64,000 nucleotides of DNA, taken from Serripes groenlandicus. Lineage: Eukaryota; Mollusca; Bivalvia; Cardiida; Cardiidae. Numbering within the stretch: position 1 is the stretch's first letter; each line of letters opens with the position of its first letter. The DNA lies in contig JASEVX010000010.1 of assembly GCA_031761405.1 (NCBI GenBank), positions 31,816,861-31,880,860 on the forward strand, read 5' to 3'. The position numbers and the translations under genes are program-made. This document shows, in pieces, positions 34,421 to 45,239 of the stretch. A model generated the notes under the pieces. That model had not been told where the DNA came from and ran no database searches. It worked only from the letters and a program-made list of their open reading frames with translations.

Positions 34421-34500
34421 GCGGCCAGTTCACCAAACAATGTATGTCCTGGCTTTCTCGCTAATGTACTCAATACAATATTCGTCTCGGACAACTGAGC
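34421..34500 (-). mobile_element. SINE type A fragment
   Basis: GGCGGCCAGTTCACC and CCTGGCTTTCTCGC match the body of the other minus-strand type A SINEs. TTGACGC near 34388 may be remains of the tail. The tRNA-like head is absent. Confidence 0.6.
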
Positions 34501-34631
34501 TCGTCCAATATAGATAACTTACTCCATTGGTTGAAAAGAATTAAGCTAGATATAATGGCTAGAGGTAATCACATATATCGTTATATCCATAGGGCTGTAA
34601 TAATGTCCATAAATAAACGTCGGTAAACAAC

Positions 34632-34953
34632 AAGGTCGAGTGGCACAATCGGTTAGCTCGCCGTAATTATAGACATAAAAAGAAATGATGTCATACAGCT
34701 ATATAAAATAATTAAAAAATTGGACACCTTTAGCATAGCCCTACTCCAACATAGGAAAGGGGGAAACACTGTGACCAGGGGCCATACGTTTAAACTATAC
34801 AAGCCATCAGTCAATATACCAATTTGAAAACATTTGTTTACTAACAGGATAAAAGATCCATTGAATAAATTACGTGAATCCGTGGTTGAGGCACCAACAC
34901 TGAATAGCTTCATATCCAGGTTTAACAAAAGAGGATTAAACTGCAGCAAGTAA
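34632..34953 (+). pseudogene. LINE 3'-end coding fragment preceded by a tRNA-like piece
   Basis: From 34669 a plus-strand frame reads DIKRNDVIQLYKIIKKLDTF, then VTRGHTFKLYKPS. After one in-frame TGA near 34827 it continues FTNRIKDPLNKLRESVV, then EAPTLNSFISRFNK, and ends at TAA 34951. This Arg-Val/Ile...Leu-Pro-like...Val-Val...Ala-Pro-x-x-Asn-Ser-Phe pattern is typical of the C-terminal tail of non-LTR retrotransposon polymerases. Immediately upstream, GTCGAGTGGCACAATCGGTT (34634-34653) resembles a tRNA D-arm region. It is opposite in strand to the polymerase fragment at 32325-33287, so the two are separate insertions. Confidence 0.72.
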
Positions 34954-35590
34954 ATCCAACATTGCATCTGGTTAATTCTTTGAGCATCTTTTTACAACAT
35001 ACAGAAAACATAAACTAGGCATAACCACAAGCAGATTTATTGCATCGCCTGCAAAAAACAGAACGATTATGTTTTCATGATTTTAACACGATTTACATTT
35101 GTCAATGGAACAAAGAGGGATCTGGGGTGTATTGAGATTGCCCTAACACATTGAACGCTCGGACAGGTGCTAGTTAATAGCAGTAATTTGAAGACATCCG
35201 AGTTCTCGGTTAGTTTAATAGGATAACCTTTTTGTTTGTGTCATTACATGGAATACATATTATCTTTGTTAAGTGGTGGGCGCTTGTTTGAACAACCAAT
35301 AGGCAGGATCATTGTCATAATTGATATACATTGTAGTTGGTTTATTCACATGCTGACCGATACTCGTCTCCATTCTCTATTAAACAACATAGATGTGTAA
35401 TTTAGCAATGTTCACAAATATAATACTGAATCCGTTCATATTAAAATTATTTAAAAAGTAATTATTCTAATACACTTTCTTAAGTAATTATGAAATCAGA
35501 GTTAAAAACATTTTGCCTAGATTTAGTTTAAACATAATTATACATCGATTCATGTTTTATTAACAAGCTCGATGTCTGCTTCCAGTTTGA
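34954..35590. other. AT-rich DNA, nothing recognised
   Basis: No frame or repeat landmark of note. An eroded MITE-1 piece (GCCTTTTCAACAATGTTTTC) may follow at about 35590-35740. Confidence 0.4.
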
Positions 35591-35805
35591 CTGATTCGTC
35601 CGGATTGCAAACATACGTGGAAAAGATTGAAACGTCGAAAGATTGAAAAGTTTGTTTTGAGGTAATTCTGCCTTTTCAACAATGTTTTCAAAAGATATAT
35701 GTTGCATACATAAGCTGTCGGAAGTAGTTTATATCAGGTAAAGAATTAGCCCTCATCCTGCTGAGTTAATCATCCGAGATTTCAGATATGTTCTATTTTT
35801 ATGAT

Positions 35806-36079
35806 ATATTGATTGATTAGGGTTTAACGCCTTTTTTAACCATTTTGCAGTCATATCACGACGGCCAGTTCACGTACTCATGCGATTCTGGCTTTCCCGT
35901 GCCACACTGTCCAAGCAACTAGCTGGTTTTCCGACATAGAGTATAAGCCGATTGGTGGAAAACGAATGACGCGAGTCAAAGTGACTTTTGTCAAACGTCG
36001 GAAAGAATTTAGGATGATCTGGAGTTCACAACCCCTATATTGAGAGACCGCATCGCTACCGATTGAGCCACCGGGGCTG
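35806..36079 (-). mobile_element. SINE type A, full-length, minus strand
   Basis: Head at the right end (minus strand AGCCCCGGTGGCTCAATCGG, then a B-box-like GTTGTGAACTCC). Body with GGCCGTCGTGATATGACTGC and tail GGCGTTAAACCC then ATCAATCAAT. The B box is mutated (GAACTCC where TTCGANTCC is expected). Target duplication not clear. Confidence 0.82.
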
Positions 36080-36840
36080 AGCTCTCGTCCATTGATCTAC
36101 TAATTGAATATCAGGCGAAATAGAGCAAACAATGACTGCACGTATAGACATATCTTGGTCTCCCCTGTTGGTTAATGTGGTTTAAAATCGAACATTGCAG
36201 GAAAGGAACACTCACAGGAAAGGAACAATAACAGGATATAATACGTATCTTGCAGGATGCACTTAGATCACAGATGCACGGTTAGTTCCGATGATAAAGC
36301 TCGTTGCTATTAAGTAGGCGTGTGGTAGGAAGTCGCTCCATATTATTTCAGGCCTTAGTCTTGTGAGAAACACACCAAATGGTTCGGATTTCTGATATTG
36401 ATTAAAGAACATGAATTATGCCCCTCATCTACCGCTCTGATAGCGTGCATGTGCTACTAGATATGATATGTTTGTTTTAAAAAAAATGACAAACTGCCAC
36501 GATTCACGTGTAATTTCTTGTATGTTTAATGTTTGTATTTTTGTAACTTGTAACTTGTTGCAACATGGTTCGTTGAATAAATAAACTAAACTATATGTAA
36601 AAGATGTACATGCATGTTGGCTTACTTTCAGACGTAAATCTTTGTATCAACCTGTAACTAACGGCGGCAGTTTGATAACAATTTCAATATGTATATCTAT
36701 CTGTCACATATAACTCTTCCGATGAAACAGATGACGTTTACAACTGTTATTGGGAAATGATGCATTGCCCAAAACAGTATTTCAGTCAGTTGACGTCGTT
36801 TCCTGTGTAAATAATCAGTGCTGATTTGAAGCTTATCCTT
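36080..36840. other. Unrecognised DNA
   Basis: GGAAAGGAACA is repeated near 36200-36225, and GTAACTTGTTGCAACATGG with AATAAATAAA near 36548-36592 looks like the 3' tail of an old element. No gene recognised. Confidence 0.35.
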
Positions 36841-36885
36841 ACGCCAGTTCAAGCGTCTGAAACACTTAGCAACATGGAGAGAAAT

Positions 36886-36988
36886 AACTACTACCACTTT
36901 CAAGTCTTTGGTAAGACCCGACCGGGGATTAAACACTGGTCGACCGCTCTCGAGGCAAACATCATAACCATTCCACCACCGAGGCGGT
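36886..36988 (-). mobile_element. SINE type D head fragment
   Basis: Minus strand: CCGCCTCGGTGGTGGAATGG (A box side) and a B-box-like TTTAATCCCCGGTCGGGTC, followed by TTACCAAAGACTTGAAAGTG. It matches the start of the copy at 37930-38149. Confidence 0.65.
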
Positions 36989-37929
36989 TCTAACCAAACT
37001 TCACGAAGTGGCAGGCTAATACCCATTCTTCATTCTTCATAGCCCTTACTAACACAGTGTACGCATTGGCGTACGTGCCTATGCCTGGATACACGCCTGG
37101 ATCTTACTTCAGTATCAGACATCTTTTTGTTAACAATTAAAGGAAAACTAGACTAACTATGTGGACATTCTTGCTGAAAACGTAACAAGAACTCTTCATC
37201 TCATATATGATAGATATTTTCAATTTGAAGAGTTTTCTAAAGTCGTGTGCTGAACATGTGTCAAAATCATCTGTTTCGGGGAAAGTATACAATTTAAACG
37301 GAACTACATATAGTTTCATTATGCCATTTTGCCTAATTCCTAAAATAATTACACGAACAGTATTGAATTTTTCGAGTATTTTTTATTTGTTTTCATAGAG
37401 TTTCAGGACTGTAATACAGTGGAACCTGTTTATAAAGACCACCAATGACATCCTAACAATATGGTCTTTAATTGCAAGGTCATTTATGCCGAAAGAGAGC
37501 AATTGATAAACCAAAAGTGTGGTTGTGATAGACATGGAATCGCTATTCATATATGGTCTTTAGCACAGGTTTGACTGTAAATAAGTTTTCCTAAATTCAG
37601 TATCAGACATGTTTTTGTTAACAACTAAAAGACTAACTATGTGGACATTCATGCTGAACACGTAACAAGAATGCAACTAACTCAATTCTTCATCTCATAT
37701 ATTTAGATATTTTCAGAGATTAAATATCGTATCGTTTTTAAAACGTTTTTAAAACAGTTTACGACGTTGTGGTCTGATCATATCTGTGATTCGTCAAAGG
37801 ATACTGCTTTATTAGCAATAACGAAAAAGGAGTGCCAACATTTCCTGTTTGGAGTGAACACGGCTGACTTTAAAATACATCTATACACTTCGGGAGAAAA
37901 TATAGGATTCATCGTTTTGTGTTTTACGC

Positions 37930-38149
37930 TGGTTTCAACAATTGTTCAGTTATATCACGGCGTTTCCTAGATAAGTTACCATTTCTTCTGGTCCATTTAT
38001 CCTGACACCAGTCAGTCAATCGTAATGCCTACCCTGCAACCCAGAACGCCAAGGAGGTCAGCCATTACTACCATCGTTAAAGTATTTGGTATGACCCGGC
38101 CGGGAATCGAAACCCGAGACCTCCCGCACCCGAGACACCACCGAGGCGG
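37930..38149 (-). mobile_element. SINE type D, minus strand
   Basis: Minus strand: CCGCCTCGGTGGTGTCTCGG, CGATTCCCGGCCGGGTC (B box), then body GATGGTAGTAATGGCTGACC. The tail GCCGTGATATAACTGAACAA with TTGTTGAAACCAGCG is the tail shared with types A and C. Confidence 0.78.
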
Positions 38150-38356
38150 AACACATATAGGATCACCATACTTTAATTCATTATTAAAGAAGACTAGTCT
38201 CGAAGAAAATGGTTTTGATTAGTTTGAATGGTCTTTGGACGGAGTTTCAGTTGTCTGGGTAAATTTCTCATACTACCGGTATTATTTTTCCTGTCATCGA
38301 TCCTCGTAATGCTATCCCCTGTCCATTCATGCAAAGGATCTGAATGAATATATAGG

Positions 38357-38499
38357 ATCTGACATGAGTTGTCATTTTATATAAAGTTTTATTAAACGAG
38401 TTCAAGAAATTTGTTATTAAGCGAGCCTTCGGCGAGCTTAATGACACATTTCTTTGACGAGTTTAATGAAACTTTATGAAATGACAACGAATGTCAGAT
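38357..38499. repeat. 143-bp imperfect palindrome (fold-back)
   Basis: Outer ends ATCTGACAT and ATGTCAGAT; inner parts GTTGTCATTTTATATAAAGT and ACTTTATGAAATGACAAC. The turn is at GAGCCTTCGGCGAG. Nearly the whole length pairs with itself, as in a short palindromic MITE. Confidence 0.85.
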
Positions 38500-38913
38500 T
38501 ATTTTTATCACATGACGAGACACAAAATGGAAATCGGTTTTTTTTTGCTGTCAGAAAATAGTCCTAAAATGTAATATACTAAAAAGACTGTTAACTAGTC
38601 ATACACAAAATAATGCTCCATTTATCTCGTCCATCTATCGTGATGTTTGTGTTCACCGGAAACACGTTCTAAGCCATTTTGAAAACATTCGCGGATGAAT
38701 ACAAAAATAGTGATTCGGTCATTTTACACGTGTCAAATATAAAGAAATACGTAATGGGTATATTACATCGAATACATGCATTGTCTTGTGATAAATTCCG
38801 AAATGTCGCAAATTCAAGAGTTACTTACAAATTGTCAAATACACTGGCGGATTAAAACAAATAGAACTCATACGACCAAGAAAAGCAATTTATGATTACA
38901 ATAGCATAACATC

Positions 38914-39158
38914 TTTTAATGAAAGGTCATTTCGATCTGCATGCGCAATAAGTGAGAGTCGTCTAGCGATTTGGGGTCTTAATGTATCTGTGTTCAGTGT
39001 AGACCAGAGATCATGGTGTTACCAGAGTCTCTACCGCCCCTTTTAATGAAAGGTAATTTCGATCTGCAATAAGTGAGATTCGTCTAGCGATTTGGGGTCT
39101 TAATGTATCTGTGTTCAGTGTAGACTCTGCATGGTGTTACCAGAGTCTCTACCGCCCG
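38914..39158. repeat. ~122-bp tandem duplication
   Basis: TTTTAATGAAAGGTMATTTC at 38914 and 39041. Both copies contain CTAGCGATTTGGGGTCTTAA and end ACCAGAGTCTCTACCGCCC. The copies differ mainly by two small deletions. Confidence 0.93.
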
Positions 39159-41060
39159 AGTATATGGTATATAGATATAAATGCACCATTTTACAAATAA
39201 TTGGAAGTGTAGCTCCAGATTTTGCAAACGATGCAGATGCAGATGAATCTGAATTGTTTGCCACTTAGACATTAATTTTTACCAAAGTTCCTGTTTGAAG
39301 ACAAATGGGAGTGGTAATATTATCAACATGGCAGAGTCGACTTTTCGAAATTCGGCAATGAAAGAATTAATGATGATACGGATTATCTGAACAACAAGCA
39401 TACACAAGGATATTGTTCACATTTCCTATTAAATACTGGCATTAAGAATAAGCAGAACTACCCGGTGTGCATGGATGCAAGTAAACAACCAATCACATCT
39501 ACGGCATTTACATATTTTGAATTCAAGCATAGGTACGCTATTTGTATCTTCTTTGGTGTACTGGAGTACCTTAAATAGACACAATCTTGCAAATCCACAT
39601 AGTGCAATGTGTAATGAAATAAAGTTGTTTTCCATAATTGGAATGGTTGCCCTTTCAGCAATCGCATAATTTATTTCCCTCTACGGTTGTTTATCATATC
39701 AATTAGGTTATTATGCATTAATTTACATTGTTCTATTTGTTCACTCTAAAAATGGCACGTATATAATTATATATTTATATTTTGGTTATCAAAACTATAT
39801 TCGCACTTTTTAGTCCAGCTACTGGCAAACTCAAGCAATTTTACGACATACATGACATATATTGATGCCGATAAGTTAACACATAACACAATATGTTTTG
39901 TATATGTTTAGCAGCAGTAAGTCAATGAGTGAGGTATGATTGCCTGGCGAACGGTGTGTATTCTGATATTACTGATCATGATCTGAATACTTATCAGACA
40001 CATTCGCTGTGGCAATATTTCCTGTATAGGGTTTGTTATTGTACTACTAGGGGTATAGACAATTGATATCGCGCGAGACCTTAGGTCCAGAGAGATGACA
40101 AATTGTCCATGACGACAATATCAACATATCGTTACTACAACAAAATTTAGTTTTATCATAAATCTAGTTTAATTTTAGACAGAATAAAGAAAAGCTATAC
40201 AAAATTCTATATGTTAAATAACGAAATAACTAAATTTACACATAAGATCAAATATATGATTGGCGTGTGAACAACGTCCAACTATCTCAATTAGAATGAC
40301 TTGAATTCATATGTTAATGACTTCTCATCATAATAAATTTATTTCAGTGACGTGGGGTACCATTCACATATTTGGTAACGTATTTGACCTAGTCATAAAC
40401 GGAGTTTTAATCCGTCGTGTTTGAACTGGGCATGACCATCTGCATGAATTAATGCAGGTGTATTAACTGTTGAATATCCACAACATAGGGATCACAACTG
40501 TGTACATTGGCGATGAACAAAATGGTATACAGTACTAGTTGTTTGTCAAAAGTTGCACCAATGTCTGATTTACATGTGGACGGTCGCTGAAGGCTCTGTT
40601 GATAGGTCAAATTACGCCAAATACATCCGCTGTTATGCTACCAAAAAGTTCATAAACAAAACTTTGTTTGCGTAAAAACTAGTGTATACCATCACCGGAA
40701 TGCATTGAATATATGACATTGATTTTGAATTCATTGTAAATGTGTTTATAGGATGCACTGGAAATTATTGAATTTGATCTGGTTTGAAAGTGAAAGAAGA
40801 GAATGCTAAACACCGGTTTTGTCCGGACCCGATTTGGTCCAAAATGACGGTAATCATTTTCGCTTGCATAATGCATGACCACCCCCCCCCCCCCCCCCCC
40901 ATTTTCCTTGGAATTTTTAAAAGCTTAAATGTAACTAATTTCAATGATATATGGTGTTCTGTGTGAGTAAAGCTTAGACAGTGTAAAAATTGAGAACTGA
41001 AACTGGTCGATTTACATGAAAATAAAGAAGGAATTTAATTGGTACATTGTGACTCAGATG
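39159..41060. other. Long unique AT-rich stretch with a C19 run
   Basis: Only short chance frames. A run of 19 C residues at 40882-40900 stands out. No element or exon recognised. Confidence 0.45.
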
Positions 41061-41065
41061 ATAAT

Positions 41066-41330
41066 ATGAGCCGTTCCGCGAGAAAACCAACATTATGGCC
41101 TCTGCGCAATTGATCGACCCAGATCAGCATGCGCAGTCCGCGCAGACTGATCCGGGCCGAAACATTCCGTATCAGGGGTATAGAGGTATAGAGTAATGAT
41201 TCCTGAAACAGAAAGTCCACAAGAGGCGAAAAGTATCTATCCGGTTAAGCCTGTGCAGCATGCATAGGCTGATCCAGGTCGATACTTTACGCAGCCGCCA
41301 CAATGTTGGTTTTCTCGCGGGATGGCTCAT
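41066..41330. mobile_element. MITE-3 copy, full length
   Basis: ATGAGCCGTTCCGCGAGAAA then ACCAACATTATGGC on the left, and GCCACAATGTTGGTTTTCTC then GCGGGATGGCTCAT on the right: ~34-bp inverted ends. The interior has CGCGCAGACTGATCCGGGCC, GTATAGAGTAATGATTCCTG and CATAGGCTGATCCAGGTCGA. The flanking TATA is compatible with a TA duplication. Confidence 0.82.
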
Positions 41331-41587
41331 ATATAGATACCACAGTTTGCACTGTATGCATTAAGACGATTAAATCGCTTCGAACACACTAATTTTGTCT
41401 AAGGGAATGGTCAGTTAGAATGTACTTTGTATCCATTTCTTGGCGTACGTGTTTACTCTCGATAGAGTTGAGATTTATACACTACTGTGTAGGCGTCAAG
41501 TGATCTCAAGAGGAACACCATTCGTACAAAGGAGAGTGATGGCTGAAAGATTTAATCAATAATCACGCATGCTTTACTATGATTCTG

Positions 41588-41802
41588 TAACCCTTTCTAA
41601 CGCACTCCGACGCATTTGCAGCAGACGACTTATGAAGTATTGCGGCAAATGGAGAACTTGCTCATGATGAACAATTTCCCCTTTTGCCACAATGTTTTCC
41701 ACGCTATTTAATGATTAAATTCTCTTTCATGGAGATATTTCACATTTTTTACCAAAACGTTTTCAAAGTCGTCTGCTGCAGAATTGTCGTATGTGGGAAA
41801 TC
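41588..41802. mobile_element. MITE-1 copy
   Basis: TAACCCTTTCTAACGCACTC, TTTGCAGCAGACGACTTATG, the hairpin GGAGAACTTGCTCATGATGA with CAATTTCCCCTTTTGCCAC, then GTCGTCTGCTGCAGAATTGT and CGTATGTGGGAAAT. Confidence 0.78.
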
Positions 41803-41908
41803 TGTAAAATGGAAAGTGAAATTATAGATCATATTGAAAAAGATAAGGGAAACAATGAAATATTGGTAAAATAATATGGGTTCTCCTCGACACCTCAGAT
41901 CTAAACTT

Positions 41909-42112
41909 TTGGCACATACACATGCCCACTGCAGCAGACGACTTTTGACAGCATTTTGGCAAAGTGAGAAATTGCTCATTATGAACAATTTCACAATTTT
42001 CCAAAATGCTTTCAAATTCAATAATTGTTCTTTCATTTATAAAAAGTTTCCATATTTTTGACAAGATGTTTTCAAAATCGTCTGCTGCAGATTTGCTGTA
42101 TGTGAGAAACGG
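41909..42112. mobile_element. MITE-1 copy
   Basis: CCACTGCAGCAGACGACTTT, the hairpin GAGAAATTGCTCATTATGAA with CAATTTCACAATTTTCC, then AAAATCGTCTGCTGCAGATT and TGTATGTGAGAAACGG. Confidence 0.75.
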
Positions 42113-42335
42113 AGAAAACCTTTCAAATTCAGAAAAATTACTAGTTTTGCACATTTTTATATAGGAGGGGCGAATCAAATGTTTATACATGCAGTTATAT
42201 TGGGTTTCAGTCCGTGTTGTCGACCCTCGATAGCCCAGTCGATAACGGCTATTAGTGTAGGGGTTGTTAGTTCAAACGACCACTCTGTCATTCATTCATA
42301 GATTGACAAAGGTGTAGTGTTAAATTAAAGGGAGC

Positions 42336-42712
42336 TTTCCTCGGCAAAGGGAGTAATCGTCGGTATGAGCAAAACTCTGTAAAAGGAGTAATTGTCGGTA
42401 TGAGCAAAACCTCGGTAAAGGGAGTAATCGTCGGTATGAGCAAAACTCTGTAAAAGGAGTAATTGTCGGTAAGAGCAAAACCTCGGTAAAGGGAGTAATC
42501 GTCGGTATGAGCAAAACTCTGTAAAAGGAGTAATTGTCGGTAAGAGCAAAACCTCGACAAAGGGAGTAATCGTCGGTATGAGCAAAACTCTGTAAAAGGA
42601 GTAATTGTCGGTAAGAGCAAAACCTCGGTAAAGGGAGTAATCGTCGGTTTGAGTAAAAACTCGGTAAAGAGCATTTAGTCGGTTTCAGTAAACACTCGGG
42701 AGCACAATCCTC
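42336..42712. repeat. 71-bp dimeric tandem repeat
   Basis: AGTAATCGTCGGTATGAGCA recurs near 42352, 42423, 42494 and 42565 (71 apart). It alternates with a related half, AGTAATTGTCGGTAWGAGCA. Half-units are 35-36 bp. The array decays rightwards into TCGGTTTGAGTAAA and TCGGTTTCAGTAAA. Minus-strand frames through it are artefacts. Confidence 0.93.
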
Positions 42713-43438
42713 GGTGATGTATCATTTCCTCGTTATCATATGACATCGCTAAACCGTGCCATCCGAGACGGGTGATCTAGTTTTAAAAAAGCGGGATTGT
42801 TAGAGAGGGGCGCATTCGATAGGCGCGGTTTCCAATGAAACAAGGGAGAAGACTGAAGCGAGTAAACAGTTAAATGTAATGCGCTTATTACGGCCCTTTA
42901 AGCACTAATAATAAAATAATATTTCGACCACTATTTGAATCAAAGCCCCAATGGCACTGTAGTGACGATCGTATGAAAATCCTGCAAAGTAACAAGCAGT
43001 ATATTGGTGTAGGGCTTGCGATGACTCTGGTGCGGGTAAATTTGAGAATGTATCAACCCTGCATCTTTTGACAGTAGAATAATGTTAGTTTGCCAGAATG
43101 TTGTCTTGGTGATTTTTAACGAATTATTTTTTCTCAAAAAATAATACAGTTAACGCGATCGTATTTGTTTCCGGAAGTCACGGTTAAACTACACTTCCGC
43201 TTAGAATACACATTCGCTCCTAGTATTTTTTCGATATTAAAATGACTTCTACGTGTTATTTCAATACAGTGAAGTCATAATTATACTATCAAATCATCAT
43301 AGATAATCAATTTTCTAGAAAATATCAAATTAACAGTACGCGCATATATATTTCATTTGTCGGCAAGTACGTATAAGGCACGAGTATGAATTTTAGTCGT
43401 ATGCCCATTCACTAGAAGTCGACCCCACGCTGTATAGA
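42713..43438. other. Unrecognised DNA
   Basis: Starts with a decayed continuation of the preceding repeat (CCTCGGTGATG). Otherwise AT-rich with no recognised feature. Confidence 0.4.
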
Positions 43439-43955
43439 ACAATGTTAATCTCACAAATATGCCACTACGCAGAGCTCAGTGAAATAGTCAGTGTGCATTT
43501 TAAACGCTCGCATCGCCGTTGTTTCTCCTTTTTCCAACATGATAACGATGATCAAAGGGGCTTTCTAATTATAGATCATGGTTTATATACGCGCGCATTC
43601 AGTTAGCTTAATATATATACGAAAGTAACGCTCCTACGTTGTATCAAAGTACCGTGGTGTAATGGATAGCGTGTAGAACTACTAATCATGGACTATTTAT
43701 GGACGCGAGTTCGAGTCCCAATAGGAACTGTTCTTTTTTCTTTTTTTTTTAATTCTTATTTTATGCGATTTGTTAAACATTATAGATTTATAATAATTAA
43801 TTCACTCACATGAAACATCCTGGATCCGCCCCTGGTGACGAAAACAAATCGAACTAACAATGTAAATCTCACAAATATGCCATGCGTGTTTTGACAGACT
43901 TTACGCAGAGCTCAGTGAAAGAGTTAGTGTGCATGTTAAACGCTCGCATCGCCGT
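43439..43955. repeat. Direct duplication flanking a tRNA-like sequence
   Basis: AACAATGTWAATCTCACAAA with TATGCCA, and TACGCAGAGCTCAGTGAAA followed by AACGCTCGCATCGCCGTTG, occur at 43439-43535 and 43856-43955. The second copy has a ~20-base insertion (GCGTGTTTTGACAGACT). Confidence 0.82.
43650..43731 (+). other. tRNA-like sequence of uncertain status
   Basis: Contains a good A box (TGGTGTAATGG) and B box (GTTCGAGTCCC). The acceptor AGTACC pairs only partly with GGAACT, the T stem does not pair well, and no clean anticodon arm is seen. A run of T follows. It is more likely a degenerate tRNA or SINE head than a gene. Confidence 0.4.
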
Positions 43956-45235
43956 TGAAATGCTACATTTACTAAAACTGTCAACTGATAAAAAAAATCT
44001 CTGGACAAAAATATTAATAATAATAAAATAGACTAAATTGTGCAATAGCATGATCAATTGCATTCATAAATTAGATTTTACAATACATGTTCAAAATAAT
44101 TCGTTACCAGTACTTTCTGTACTTTGATTTAGTTACGTTCTGAAATTGGTCATGATGTGTTCAAAATTAGGCCATTCCTAGTTATGAAAAATCTAGTTTG
44201 TATTCGATAGACTACCGTTTTAGCTCATTAGAATGGCTATTTGTAATCTAAATTGTTCGGGTAATCACATGTTCATCACCAGGTCGCTAGGCCATATTAA
44301 GATAAAATATTTTTTACACTTTAGAAATGACTAAATTATCAAGAAAGGAGAGAAAACAGTATCTATTAGTTTGGTGTTTGTTTCAATGATGTCCGATATT
44401 AAACAGGTCTGTTCAATTTAGGCCCTTCACATTGCATGATTGAGGGTTGTCAGAGACATATAAACACAGTGTATTTATGTCTCTGAGGTTGTTAAACTGC
44501 TTCGAATAATGTGAGTGCAACATGCTCAAAAAGCACAATTTCACTATTTGCCAAACTGTTCAATTTATAAAAATATAGGCATATATTATAATGCTCGATC
44601 TCCAAACTAAATTAGGCTACACTTTCAGCATTGATTGCTAATTGACTCTAGAACGTGCAGACGTGTATACATAACGTGTGTACACACTGACATCGTGTGT
44701 CCTTTAAACCTTTGTAAACCTGTCTTATCATCTAGACGGTTTCATATATTTAAACAACTACACAATAAAGCGTTTATAATATTGAGATAATTAGAGTCTC
44801 GCGAGCTATTTATAGAACCTTTTGGAATTTCCAGATTTGAGTTATTTGCGAGGCAGATAGAACGCGCAATGATATTTATTATCTGCCCAATCATGACGAA
44901 GATAATATTTACATATGTTAACTCTATGTAGATAATGTCTCGATAAAACTCAAATATTAGTAACAATCCGGTACCAAAGTAGCACTGACATAATTATTAT
45001 TAATCACGTCTCTGCATCAATGATGGAACTATAACGGATGTGAGTAAATTAGTTTGCAGTAAGGAAAAAAAATATCAACCGATTGTTCAAAACCGACTAT
45101 GTAAATATTTTTCGTTGTTGTTGTTTCTGTTAGCATTGTGGCGATTGTCAAACCAATCGCCACAAAAATGTTTTCAGAAATATGAATTACTTAGGTGTTT
45201 TATCGTTTAACTTAGACGTATATGTAAGCGTAGGT
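43956..45235. other. AT-rich DNA with a small hairpin
   Basis: CAGAGACATATAAACAC facing TTTATGTCTCTG at about 44451-44486 forms a hairpin. A similar one lies at 55512-55546. No gene or known repeat was recognised. Confidence 0.4.
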
Positions 45236-45239
45236 TAAC

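Noticed and set aside
42288..42674. Minus-strand 128-codon frame with TITPFTE repeats
   Set aside because: The 71-bp dimer is read across phases. The peptide repeat changes phase between units, as expected for non-coding repeat DNA.
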